The notes beneath the pieces are model-generated. The model worked only from the letters and a program-made list of their open reading frames with translations, searched no databases and was not told where the DNA came from. The position numbers and the translations under genes are program-made. 32,264 nt of DNA. Origin: Microbacterium sp. CFH 31415 (GTDB taxonomy: Bacteria > Actinomycetota > Actinomycetes > Actinomycetales > Microbacteriaceae). Shown here one piece after another: positions 1-7,412 of this stretch (position 1 is its first letter; every line of letters begins with the position of its first letter). The DNA is taken from the NCBI RefSeq assembly GCF_022538185.1, contig NZ_JAKYXC010000015.1, positions 1 through 32,264 on the forward strand, written 5' to 3'.

Positions 1-66
1 CCCCGCGGTGCCTCCACCCCCCCACCGCGCCGCGGCCCCGCCCCGGCCGCCCCCCCCCCCTCTTCT

Positions 67-88
67 CGTTCCGGCCGCAACCGGAACG
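67..88 (-). terminator. Stem-loop downstream of the L,D-transpeptidase gene
   Basis: An 8-bp perfect inverted repeat (67-74 with 81-88, arms CGTTCCGG/CCGGAACG) has a 6-base loop and lies 7 bases past the stop codon of the minus-strand gene. There is no T-tract, only a G run on the transcribed strand. This fits an actinobacterial terminator without a U tail, but termination itself is inferred. Bases 1-66 are C-rich, hold a further 7-bp inverted repeat (4-10 with 23-29), and contain no gene that I can see. Confidence 0.55.
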
Positions 89-95
89 CGTGTGA

Positions 96-1931
96 TCAGG
101 CGTGCACCCACACCTCGGTGCCGGTGACCGTCCAGTCGTAGATGAACTTCGCGTCGGCATCCCACATGTTCACGCAGCCGTGGCTCTGCTGGAATCCCAG
201 CGCGGAGCGGAACGCCGAGGCCCCGTGGAAGGCGATGTCGGGGGCGAACCACGTGATCCAGGGCACATCCTCGGTGCAGTAGCTGTTGACCGCCTCGGGG
301 TTGTAGCACAGCGCGCCCATGTCCTGGATGCGCGTGTACGCGTTCACGGTGAAGTGCCCGGTCGGCGTCGGGGTGGCGTTCATGCCCGAAGAGATCGTGT
401 ACGTGCCGATGACCTTGTCGTTCTCGTAGAGATAGGTCGTCTGCGCGCTCAGATCGACCTCGACGCGACGCTCGAGCGACGTGGTCTTGAACTCGGTCTC
501 GGTGACGGGCAGTTCGTACGCGCCGCTGCCGGAGGCGAGCTGGGCGGCGAAGTCGTCGGCGATCGACGAGGTGTCGCCGAGCGTGCGGCCGGTGACGCCC
601 TCCGACAGCTCGCGGAGCACCTCTCCGGCGGAGTTGGTGATGACGGTGGCGTCCACCGCTGCGCGGTCGACCTGTTCGGGCAGGCCGGCGACGATCTGTT
701 CGATCGCGGCGGCGTCGGCCGAGATCTCGAACGTGCCGCGCTCGCCGGGCGTCACCGTGAGCCACGAGGCGGCGACCTCGCGGGCGACGGGCACCGTGCG
801 CTCGCTGCCCACGTAGAAACCCGCGGTGGTGAGGATGCCGTTGAGGCGAGCCGCAGCGGCTTCGGCGACGTACGTCGGGGTGGTCGCCTGAACGGGTGCC
901 GAGACGGCCTCGAACTCGACGCGGGTCTCACCGGCCTCGAAGGCGTCCTGCAACGTGGCGCGCAGCGCGGCGATGTCGACGCCCGTGCCGGGCTCGGCGG
1001 GGGTTGTCACGTACGACACCGAGGTGGCGTCGTAGGCGAGGGTCGCGTCAACCGGCTCGGTGTAGAGCTCGGGGGCGGCGGCACGCAGGGCGGACGTGGC
1101 GGTCTCGTCGTCGATGCGCACGGGCGCATCGATCGATTCCGGGAACCACGCTGTGACGTTCCAGAGCGGGTTGGCGGCGAACGCCTCGCCGACGAGGCTG
1201 CTCGCGTCGACCGAAGCGCCGAGGTCGGCGCCGGTCACTTCTGCCTCGCCGCCCTCGCCCACGAGGACGATGGTGGTGTCGGCGAGGCGCTGGTTGACGA
1301 TGTCTGCCGCGACGGCCGGCGGGAGGAGACCGATCTGGACTCCGGCCACGGACGTGCCGGGTGCGAGGAGGGTGACCGAGGCGATCGCGAGCGCGACGAC
1401 GGCGGCGCCGGCGCCGAGGCCGATCCACAGTGGCTTGCGGCTCTTCTTGGGGGCGGGTTCCGCCGGCGCCCACGCGTACGCCGGGGTGGCCGGCCCGCCG
1501 CCGGCCGGGGCGGAGTGGGCGGGCGCGTCGTCGGCGACGGGGGAGACGACGTCGGTGGGGGCGGCTGCCTCAGGGGCGACGTCCGACGCGGCGACGGAGG
1601 CGAGCACGGTTGTCGTGTCGTCGGCGATCTGTTCGTGGGCAGCGGGCTCTTCGACGTCAGCGACCGTAACCTCGGTCTCGTCGGCGAGCTGTTCGTCGGC
1701 GGCGGGCTCTTCGACGTCAGCGACCGTAACCTCGGTCTCGTCAGCGACCGTATCCTCGGTCTCGTCGGCGACCGGATCCACGGTGACCGATTCCGCATCG
1801 GTGTCGGCCTCGGCGAGATCGGCGGCGTCCGCCTCGTCCGTGTCGGCGTCGGTGAGCGCGGCGTCGTCGATGATCGCGCGGTCGTCAGCCTGCGCGTCTT
1901 CGGCCCCTGACTTGGTCGCCAGATCCGTCAC
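96..1931 (-). CDS. L,D-transpeptidase (YkuD) with acidic repeat tail and peptidoglycan-binding-type region
   Basis: 611 aa, GTG start with a GGTGAAG ribosome site. Residues 1 to about 160 are acidic and Ala/Glu/Thr-rich, with a 20-residue unit duplicated in tandem. One membrane helix follows at about 165-190. A long extracellular part resembles PG_binding_4 modules, and the C-terminal YkuD domain carries the SHGCVN motif with catalytic Cys586 and an upstream FHGA histidine. Enzymes of this family make 3-3 crosslinks in peptidoglycan or attach proteins to it, outside the membrane. The topology is a type II membrane protein with an unusually long cytoplasmic tail, whose role is unknown. Two further cysteines (in the GALCYN and SYCTED stretches) sit near the active site and could form a disulfide. 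Family confidence is high; substrate specificity is unknown. Confidence 0.93.
   Translation of the reverse strand: MTDLATKSGAEDAQADDRAIIDDAALTDADTDEADAADLAEADTDAESVTVDPVADETEDTVADETEVTVADVEEPAADEQLADETEVTVADVEEPAAHEQIADDTTTVLASVAASDVAPEAAAPTDVVSPVADDAPAHSAPAGGGPATPAYAWAPAEPAPKKSRKPLWIGLGAGAAVVALAIASVTLLAPGTSVAGVQIGLLPPAVAADIVNQRLADTTIVLVGEGGEAEVTGADLGASVDASSLVGEAFAANPLWNVTAWFPESIDAPVRIDDETATSALRAAAPELYTEPVDATLAYDATSVSYVTTPAEPGTGVDIAALRATLQDAFEAGETRVEFEAVSAPVQATTPTYVAEAAAARLNGILTTAGFYVGSERTVPVAREVAASWLTVTPGERGTFEISADAAAIEQIVAGLPEQVDRAAVDATVITNSAGEVLRELSEGVTGRTLGDTSSIADDFAAQLASGSGAYELPVTETEFKTTSLERRVEVDLSAQTTYLYENDKVIGTYTISSGMNATPTPTGHFTVNAYTRIQDMGALCYNPEAVNSYCTEDVPWITWFAPDIAFHGASAFRSALGFQQSHGCVNMWDADAKFIYDWTVTGTEVWVHA
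1621..1740. repeat. 60-bp tandem duplication inside the L,D-transpeptidase gene
   Basis: Bases 1621-1680 and 1681-1740 are two adjacent 60-base units that differ at only 3 positions. They encode a duplicated 20-residue acidic unit. Degenerate 24-base units (8 residues, ADETEVTV-like) continue to about 1790. The period is a multiple of three, so gain or loss of copies keeps the frame. Confidence 0.9.
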
Positions 1932-2032
1932 GTCTTCACCCCCCGGTTGTGAGCAACGTTGCCCCCATGGTAAATGACGCGCCTGTGCGCGCGGGCAACG
2001 ACCTGATCACGGTGTCACGGTGCGACGGGAGG

Positions 2033-2500
2033 TCACTCCGTCGGTGTGCACAGCTCCTGGAAGCGGGCACCGGTCTCCTGGAAGCCTTCACCGAGCTCCT
2101 CGAGCTCGCCGACCTTCGAGGTGTCGCCCTCGACGATCGCCGACATGAGGTCGGCCACCTGGCCGAACATCGACTGCAGGTCGGGCAGGATCGCCTTGAC
2201 GTCCTCGTTGGTCACCTGGTCGGAGGCGTCGGCGAGGCTCTGCACGGCGGCGTCCATGGCCTCGACGACGGCATCGGGGTCGTTCGGGTCCATGTTCTCG
2301 AACTCCGCCGAGGCGTCGGTCATGATGTCGTTCACGAGGTCGCAGGCCTCGGCCGTCGTCTGGGTCCCGCCGTCGGGGCGGTCCGATGGAGCAGCAGTGC
2401 CCGTCGCACCGGTGGGACCGGTGCAACCCGTGAGACCGAGGAGGGCGACGGCTGCGACCGTGAGCGCGGCGAAGCGGGGGGAGAAGGGCGTCGTACGCAT
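2033..2500 (-). CDS. Small secreted lipoprotein of unknown function
   Basis: 155 aa. The start is placed at the ATG at 2498-2500 because the protein then begins with a lipoprotein signal: a basic MRTTPFSPRF start, a hydrophobic core and the lipobox LLGLTGC. An in-frame start at 2605 would bury this signal. The mature part is acidic and helical, with Asp/Glu/Ala/Gln/Met-rich stretches that suggest a coiled-coil or helical bundle. I do not recognise a family. No Shine-Dalgarno lies before the ATG, and a TACAGT box ends 6 bases upstream, as in leaderless actinobacterial transcripts. The gene runs divergently from the ROK regulator. It could be co-transcribed with the L,D-transpeptidase 101 bases downstream, which would fit an envelope role, but that is inference. 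Confidence 0.8.
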   Translation of the reverse strand: MRTTPFSPRFAALTVAAVALLGLTGCTGPTGATGTAAPSDRPDGGTQTTAEACDLVNDIMTDASAEFENMDPNDPDAVVEAMDAAVQSLADASDQVTNEDVKAILPDLQSMFGQVADLMSAIVEGDTSKVGELEELGEGFQETGARFQELCTPTE

Positions 2501-2506
2501 CGTCCC

Positions 2507-2512
2507 ACTGTA
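2507..2512 (-). promoter_or_regulatory. Putative -10 box of a leaderless lipoprotein transcript
   Basis: TACAGT on the minus strand ends 6 bases before the ATG of the lipoprotein gene. This matches the TANNNT box and spacing of leaderless actinobacterial genes. No convincing -35 is visible. Confidence 0.4.
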
Positions 2513-2616
2513 GGTGACGGCATCCGGAGCGCACATCGAAGCCCAGCCGACTCCCGGCCGCGGGTGTAACAGTTTTGTAAACACGCCGCCCAAATCCCTC
2601 TCCAAGGGTTGCGGAT

Positions 2617-2645
2617 TGTTTGTTCGTAAGGTCTACTAACAAACA
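2617..2645. promoter_or_regulatory. 29-bp palindrome, probable ROK autoregulatory operator
   Basis: The arms TGTTTGTTCGTA (2617-2628) and TACTAACAAACA (2634-2645) match as inverted repeats at 11 of 12 positions, around a 5-base spacer. The last A of the palindrome is the A of the regulator's ATG. A TAAGGT -10-like box (2627-2632) lies inside it. A TTTGTTAG core is typical of ROK-family operators as I know them. A bound repressor would cover both the promoter and the start codon. Confidence 0.7.
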
Positions 2646-3844
2646 TGTCTGCATCGGAAGTGCAGCGCGGCTCTTCCACTCTCGAGTCGCCGCACCCTTC
2701 AGGAAACGCCGCCGGACGCGGCTTCGGCTCGCCCCGGGCCCTGCGCCAGGGCGGCAAAGTGCTCCCCGAGCACGCCCGCGGCCACAACCGGTCGCTCGTG
2801 CTGCAGACCCTCTTCCACCAGGGCGCCATGAGCCGTGCCGACCTCTCCCGAGAGACGGGCCTCACCCGCGTGACGATCTCGGACCTCGTCGCCGAGCTCA
2901 TCGCCGACGGGTTCGTCGCCGAGATGGGCGTACGGGAGGCATCAGGCCCGGGCAAGCCGGCGATCCTCGTCGACCTCGACCGTGACGGGCACCGCATCGT
3001 CGGCATCGACCTGTCGGGGAGCGACACCATCATCGGCGCCGTCCTCACCCTCGACGGCGACATCGTGTTCCGCCGCGAGGTGGCACTGCCGCAAGCCGAC
3101 GACGTCGTGTCGACGGTCGTCGAGCTCGCACGCGTGCTCGTCGCCGAGTCGCACGCTCCGGTGCTCGGCATCGGCGTCGGCACCCCCGGTGTCGTCGACG
3201 ATCGCGGCGTCATCCTCACCGCCCCGAACTTCGGCTGGGCGGGCTTCGACCTCGAGGGCGCCCTCCAGGATGCGCTCGGACTGCCGGTGCTCGTCGCCAA
3301 CGACGCGAACGCCGCGGTCCTCGCCGAGTACACCTTCGGCGGCGCGGGTGACGACGTGCTGCTCGTCAAGGTCGGACGCGGTGTCGGCTCCGGTCTCCTG
3401 GCCGGCGGTCAGCCCATGCGCGGCGGACGCTTCGCCGCGGGCGAGATCGGTCACGTCACCGTCGGCACCGACGGCGGCCCGGTCTGCGGCTGCGGCAAGG
3501 TCGGGTGCCTGGAGGCATGGCTGTCGGTCCCTTCGCTGTCGTCGCGGCTGGCCGCGGCATCCGCTCCCGAAGATCGCGAAGGCATCCTCCGCGACGCGGG
3601 CGAGCGCCTCGGCATCGCCCTCGCACCCGTGGTCGGCGTGCTCGATCTGTCGGAGATCGTGCTCTCCGGCCCCATCGAACTTCTCGACGGACCCCTCGCG
3701 GAAGCGACCGTCGAGACCCTGCGCACCCGAACGCTGGCGCACGTCCACGACAGCGTCCGCGTGCGGATGACGGAGCAAGGTCAGGACATCGTCCTGCGCG
3801 GCGCGGCCGTCATGGTCCTGTCAGGACAACTCGGGGTCTCCTAG
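2645..3844 (+). CDS. ROK-family transcriptional regulator of amino-sugar genes
   Basis: 399 aa. After a 35-residue Gly/Ser-rich lead, a winged helix-turn-helix covers about residues 45-100 (NRSLVLQTLF, then MSRADLSRETGLTRVTISDL). A ROK sugar-binding domain follows, with GIDLSG, the VANDANAAVLAEYT region that matches the kinase active site, and the zinc motif CGCGKVGCLEAW. NagC and XylR relatives bind an operator as repressors and release it on binding a sugar or sugar phosphate. It is the first gene of the plus-strand amino-sugar cluster, so GlcNAc or GlcNAc-6-phosphate is a likely effector (inference). No Shine-Dalgarno precedes the ATG, and the start codon overlaps the palindromic operator. 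A leaderless transcript or a later internal start are both possible. Confidence 0.9.
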   Translation: MSASEVQRGSSTLESPHPSGNAAGRGFGSPRALRQGGKVLPEHARGHNRSLVLQTLFHQGAMSRADLSRETGLTRVTISDLVAELIADGFVAEMGVREASGPGKPAILVDLDRDGHRIVGIDLSGSDTIIGAVLTLDGDIVFRREVALPQADDVVSTVVELARVLVAESHAPVLGIGVGTPGVVDDRGVILTAPNFGWAGFDLEGALQDALGLPVLVANDANAAVLAEYTFGGAGDDVLLVKVGRGVGSGLLAGGQPMRGGRFAAGEIGHVTVGTDGGPVCGCGKVGCLEAWLSVPSLSSRLAAASAPEDREGILRDAGERLGIALAPVVGVLDLSEIVLSGPIELLDGPLAEATVETLRTRTLAHVHDSVRVRMTEQGQDIVLRGAAVMVLSGQLGVS

Positions 3845-3883
3845 CGCAAAGGCTGCGCTGCCGGGGTTCGACTCCGGAGCCCC
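3843..3883 (+). terminator. Two tandem stem-loops between the ROK regulator and the binding-protein gene
   Basis: AGCGCA (3843-3848) pairs with TGCGCT (3854-3859), directly over the regulator's stop codon. GGGGTTC (3863-3869) then pairs with GAGCCCC (3877-3883) using one G-T pair. There is no T-tract. They could end the regulator transcript or protect the 5' end of the transporter message. Confidence 0.45.
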
Positions 3884-3951
3884 ACAACCAAACCCCCCTG
3901 GATGGGTCACCCGGCCCGTCATCACCACCAAGAGAACCAAAGGAAGACACC

Positions 3952-5241
3952 ATGAACAAGAAGCTCGGAGCCCTCGCGCTCGTCGGCGCTTCGGCTGTCG
4001 TTCTGGCCGGATGCGCGGGCGGCGGCGGCGCTGCTGCCCCCAGCGAGGCCGCGACCGGCGACCTGACCGTGTGGCTGGTCGGCACGGACACGCCGCAGAC
4101 GGCCCGCGACTACCTCAAGGAGACCTTCGAGGAGGAGAACGACGGCTGGACGCTCACCATCGAGGAGAAGACCTGGGCCGACGTCTCCGACACGTACGAG
4201 GCGGCGCTGTCGTCCAATGACGCTCCCGATGTCGTGGAGGTCGGCAACACGCAGGCGATCGGCTTCGCCGACAAGGGACTGTTCCTCGACATCTCCGACA
4301 TGGAGGACGCCCTCGGCGGCGACGACCTGCTGCCGGGTCTCGTCGAGGCCGGCACATACGACGACTCGCTGTGGGCCGCGCCGTACTACGCCGGGGGCCG
4401 CGTCGTCTTCTACACCCCGCAGATCGTCGGTGACACCCTCCCGGCCACGCTCGAGGAGTACGTCGAGAAGGGCGCGGAGCTGACCACCACGACCGTCTCG
4501 GGCATCTACGCTCCGGGCCGCGACTGGTACAACGCGCTTCCCTACGTCTGGGCCAACGGCGGCGAGATCGCCGTTCAGGACGGCGACGAGTGGGACGCCC
4601 AGTTCGGCAGCCCCGAGAGCGTCAAGGGCCTCGAGATGCTGCAGGACGTCTACGAGAACGCCACGGTCGCCCCGGTCGACGGCAACGAGCGTCTCGGCAA
4701 CATCGCCTTCTGCGCGGGCGAGGTCGGCTTCCTGTCGACGCCGGCGTGGGCGGAGGGCAACCTGACGGGCGCCTGGCCGTGGGGTGACGAGGCCGCGGGT
4801 GAAGAGGTGTCCAACGGATGCCCCGACACCTACGCCAAGGACCTCGGCGCGTTCGCGCTCCCGGGCCTCGAAGAGGGCGAGACCGCCCCGATCTTCGCCG
4901 GCGGGTCGAACGTGGCCATCGCGTTCAAGAGCGACGCCCAGACCAAGGCCAAGGCCGCTCTCGAGATCATGCTCTCCACCGGCTACCAGGAGCTGCTCGC
5001 CGAGCAGGGTCTCGTTCCGGGAATCATCTCGGCCGCGTCGGCGCTGCCCGACACGGACTCCGCCAAGGCCCAGGCCGAGGCGCTGGCGAACTCGAAGTTC
5101 ACCCCGGCGAGCCCGAACTGGGGCGAGGTCGAGGCTGCGCTGATCATCCCCGACGCGCTCGTGCGCATCGCGCAGGGTGAGGACGTCCAGACCGTGGCCG
5201 ACGAGCTCGACACTCAGATCGAGGACATCCTCAACAAGTAA
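3952..5241 (+). CDS. ABC transporter sugar-binding lipoprotein (extracellular solute-binding protein family 1)
   Basis: 429 aa, ATG start with an AAAGGAAG ribosome site. It opens with a lipoprotein signal (MNKKLGALAL, lipobox VLAGC), so the mature protein would be anchored outside the membrane. The rest has the layout of family-1 sugar-binding proteins: LTVWLVGTDT near the start, a DAPDVVEVGNTQ segment, and a YYAGGRVVFYTP segment. Two permeases follow, then a sugar kinase and NagB. The ligand is therefore probably GlcNAc, chitobiose or a short chitooligosaccharide (inference). A DasA/NgcE-like role is plausible, but the sequence alone cannot separate it from other sugar binders. A large stem-loop between this gene and the permeases suggests that the binding protein is made in excess of the membrane subunits. 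Confidence 0.92.
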   Translation: MNKKLGALALVGASAVVLAGCAGGGGAAAPSEAATGDLTVWLVGTDTPQTARDYLKETFEEENDGWTLTIEEKTWADVSDTYEAALSSNDAPDVVEVGNTQAIGFADKGLFLDISDMEDALGGDDLLPGLVEAGTYDDSLWAAPYYAGGRVVFYTPQIVGDTLPATLEEYVEKGAELTTTTVSGIYAPGRDWYNALPYVWANGGEIAVQDGDEWDAQFGSPESVKGLEMLQDVYENATVAPVDGNERLGNIAFCAGEVGFLSTPAWAEGNLTGAWPWGDEAAGEEVSNGCPDTYAKDLGAFALPGLEEGETAPIFAGGSNVAIAFKSDAQTKAKAALEIMLSTGYQELLAEQGLVPGIISAASALPDTDSAKAQAEALANSKFTPASPNWGEVEAALIIPDALVRIAQGEDVQTVADELDTQIEDILNK

Positions 5242-5300
5242 GTCCCCCCGGAGGTGAGGGGTCCCGGTTCCGACCGGGCCGGGACCCCTTCACCCCGGAC
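5242..5300 (+). terminator. Large intercistronic stem-loop after the binding-protein gene
   Basis: AGGGGTCCCGG (5257-5267) pairs perfectly with 5279-5289. GGTG (5253-5256) with CACC (5291-5294) and GTCC (5242-5245) with GGAC (5297-5300) extend the stem with small bulges. There is no T-tract. In binding-protein/permease operons such hairpins commonly act as partial terminators or 3' stabilisers that raise binding-protein levels. Confidence 0.7.
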
Positions 5301-5333
5301 CGAGCACTCGGTCAGACTCAGGTCGCGGACCTG
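5298..5333. promoter_or_regulatory. Two consecutive palindromes in front of the permease genes
   Basis: GACCGAG-CA-CTCGGTC (5298-5313) is a 7+7 inverted repeat with a 2-base centre. CAGGTC-GCG-GACCTG (5319-5333) is a 6+6 inverted repeat with a 3-base centre. Their short centres look more like protein-binding sites than RNA hairpins. They end 93 bases before the first permease. No regulator can be assigned. Confidence 0.4.
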
Positions 5334-5426
5334 CGCCTGACCCGGAGAGCGGTCCTCTCCGCACACATCCCGCCCCGCCGGTCACCTCGTCGTGCCCGGA
5401 CGCACACCCCACAGAGAGGAGACGAC

Positions 5427-6401
5427 ATGAGCGACACCGCCACCGCGGTGCGTCCCGCCGATCAGCGGCCCACCGGCTCTCGCCCGCCCGTCTCACGGGA
5501 GAAGGCACGCGCGCGACGCGATGCGCGCAGCGCCTGGACGCTGCTCGCCCCCTCCCTGATCATCCTCGGCGTGATGGTCGCCTACCCGGCCGTGCTCATG
5601 GTCATCCAGTCGTTCACCGACTACACCGTGCGCAACAAGGTGCAGGGCACCATGCCGAACTTCGTCGGCTTCGAGAACTACCTCGACCTGTTCACGCAGT
5701 CGGACTTCCCCGTCGTGCTCATCCGCAGCCTGGCGCTCATGGTCGTCATGACGGTCTTCATCATGGTGTTCGGCGTGCTCATCGCCGTCCTGATGACGCG
5801 CCTCAGCCGTGCGTGGCGGATCGTCGTGTCCGTCGGACTCCTGCTCGCCTGGGCCATGCCTCCGCTGACGGCGACGGTCGTGTGGGGGTGGATCTTCGAC
5901 ACCCAGTACGGACTGGTCAACTGGGCGCTGAACACGATCACGGGAACCGACGACTGGACCAACCACCCCTGGCTGCTCAACCCGTTCTCGTTCTTCTTCG
6001 TCCTCACGATCATCGTGGTGTGGCAGGGTGTGCCATTCGTCGCCTTCACGACGTACGCGGGCCTCGGTCAGGTGCCCGCCGAGGTGCTCGAGGCCTCGTC
6101 GCTCGACGGCGCGAACGGCTGGAAGCGCTTCTGGAACATCGTGTTCCCGTACCTGCGCAGCGTGCTGACGGTGGTCCTCGTGCTGCAGATCATCTGGAAT
6201 CTGCGCATCTTCACCCAGGTGTACGCGCTGCAGAGCCGAGGCGGCATCGCTCGCGAGACCAACGTGCTCGGCACCTACCTGTTCCGCCAGGGTCCCGGCG
6301 AGGTCGCATTCACCGCCGCCATCGGCGTCGTCATGGTCGTCCTGCTGCTCGTCCTCTCGTGGGGATACGTGCGCACCACCCTCAAGGAGGAGGAACTGTG
6401 A
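5427..6401 (+). CDS. ABC sugar transporter permease, MalF/UgpA type
   Basis: 324 aa, ATG start behind GAGAGGAG. After a basic cytoplasmic head of about 35 residues come six membrane helices. The first is LLAPSLIILGVMVAYPAVLM. The EAA loop (EVLEASSLDGANGWKRFWN), which contacts the ATPase, sits at about residues 215-245. Its partner is the next permease, whose GTG start overlaps this stop by 4 bases. The two would form the membrane channel for the substrate delivered by the binding protein. No ATPase gene is present in the cluster. Confidence 0.93.
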   Translation: MSDTATAVRPADQRPTGSRPPVSREKARARRDARSAWTLLAPSLIILGVMVAYPAVLMVIQSFTDYTVRNKVQGTMPNFVGFENYLDLFTQSDFPVVLIRSLALMVVMTVFIMVFGVLIAVLMTRLSRAWRIVVSVGLLLAWAMPPLTATVVWGWIFDTQYGLVNWALNTITGTDDWTNHPWLLNPFSFFFVLTIIVVWQGVPFVAFTTYAGLGQVPAEVLEASSLDGANGWKRFWNIVFPYLRSVLTVVLVLQIIWNLRIFTQVYALQSRGGIARETNVLGTYLFRQGPGEVAFTAAIGVVMVVLLLVLSWGYVRTTLKEEEL

Positions 6402-7369
6402 GCACCCAGGTCAGCACCGGCACTCAGCTCAGCACCGTCGGCGTCGACGAGGTGCTCGGGGAGGTCGGAAGCGCGAAGACGCCGAGGCGCGGCTCGATCG
6501 ACGCGCGGCGACCGTCGCCGAAGCGCATCGTCACCCGCACGTTCCTCAACATCGCGGCTCTCATCGTCTTCGTGATGTCGGTGTTCCCCGTGTACTACAT
6601 GGTGAACCTCTCGTTCACGCCGAACTCGAAGATCATCAGCCGCAACCCGAGTCTGTTCCCCTTCGACTTCACGTTCAGCAACTACCGCTCGGCGTGGGGC
6701 CGCGAGGCCGCCCCCGGGCAGACCGACTTCGCCCACGCCCTGCCGACGACACTCACGATCACGGCAGGCGTTCTCGTGGTCACGGTGCTGTTCGCCTTCC
6801 TGGCGTCGATCGCGCTCGCCCGCTTCAAGTTCCGCGGTCGCTGGACGTTCATCGTCGCCGTGCTCGTGGTGCAGATGATCCCCGGCGAGGCGATGATGTT
6901 CACGATCTACGGCATGATCGACGACTGGCGCCTGATGAACACGCTGCTGGGCCTGGGGATCGTCTATGTCGCCATGGTCGTGCCCTTCACCATCTGGACT
7001 CTGCGCGGCTTCGTTGCGGGCGTACCGGCAGACCTCGAGGAGGCGGCGATGATCGACGGGTGCACCAAGTCGCAGGCGTTCTGGAAGGTCACCTTCCCGC
7101 TTCTCGCTCCGGGGCTGGTCGCCACCGGCATCTTCGCCTTCATCCAGGCGTGGAACGAGTTCACCATGGCCCTCCTGTTCCTGCGGGGCTACAACCTGAC
7201 GCTGATGCCCTGGCTCAACGCCTTCCAGTCGTCCTCGGTCGGCGGCGCCGTCAACTGGGGCGCCGTGATGGCGGGTTCGACGATGATCGCGATCCCGGTC
7301 GTCATCTTCTTCCTCATCGTGCAGGGCCGCATGACCGGCGGTCTCGTGTCGGGGGCGGTCAAGGGCTGA
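6398..7369 (+). CDS. ABC sugar transporter permease, MalG/UgpE type
   Basis: 323 aa, GTG start inside the stop of the previous permease (GTGA overlap) behind a strong AAGGAGGAGGAA ribosome site. A hydrophilic head of about 45 residues is followed by six membrane helices. The EAA loop is DLEEAAMIDGCTKSQAFWK at about residues 215-235. The C-terminus VQGRMTGGLVSGAVKG is typical of MalG-like subunits. It pairs with the preceding permease. The strong ribosome site and overlap suggest coupled, near-equal synthesis of the two subunits. Confidence 0.93.
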   Translation: MSTQVSTGTQLSTVGVDEVLGEVGSAKTPRRGSIDARRPSPKRIVTRTFLNIAALIVFVMSVFPVYYMVNLSFTPNSKIISRNPSLFPFDFTFSNYRSAWGREAAPGQTDFAHALPTTLTITAGVLVVTVLFAFLASIALARFKFRGRWTFIVAVLVVQMIPGEAMMFTIYGMIDDWRLMNTLLGLGIVYVAMVVPFTIWTLRGFVAGVPADLEEAAMIDGCTKSQAFWKVTFPLLAPGLVATGIFAFIQAWNEFTMALLFLRGYNLTLMPWLNAFQSSSVGGAVNWGAVMAGSTMIAIPVVIFFLIVQGRMTGGLVSGAVKG

Positions 7370-7412
7370 TGCGCGCCGTGAACCACACCCTCTCCCGCGG
7401 GGAGACGGGGCG

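Noticed and set aside
102..1910. 602-residue open frame on the plus strand opposite the L,D-transpeptidase gene
   Set aside because: Arg/Gly/Val-rich with no recognisable domain. The minus strand encodes a complete enzyme with its catalytic motif.
3860..3890. tRNA-like 3' end (GGTTCGACTCC ... CCA) between the ROK and binding-protein genes
   Set aside because: The T-loop sequence has no proper 5-bp stem, and no acceptor, D or anticodon arms exist upstream. The bases pair better as a simple hairpin.
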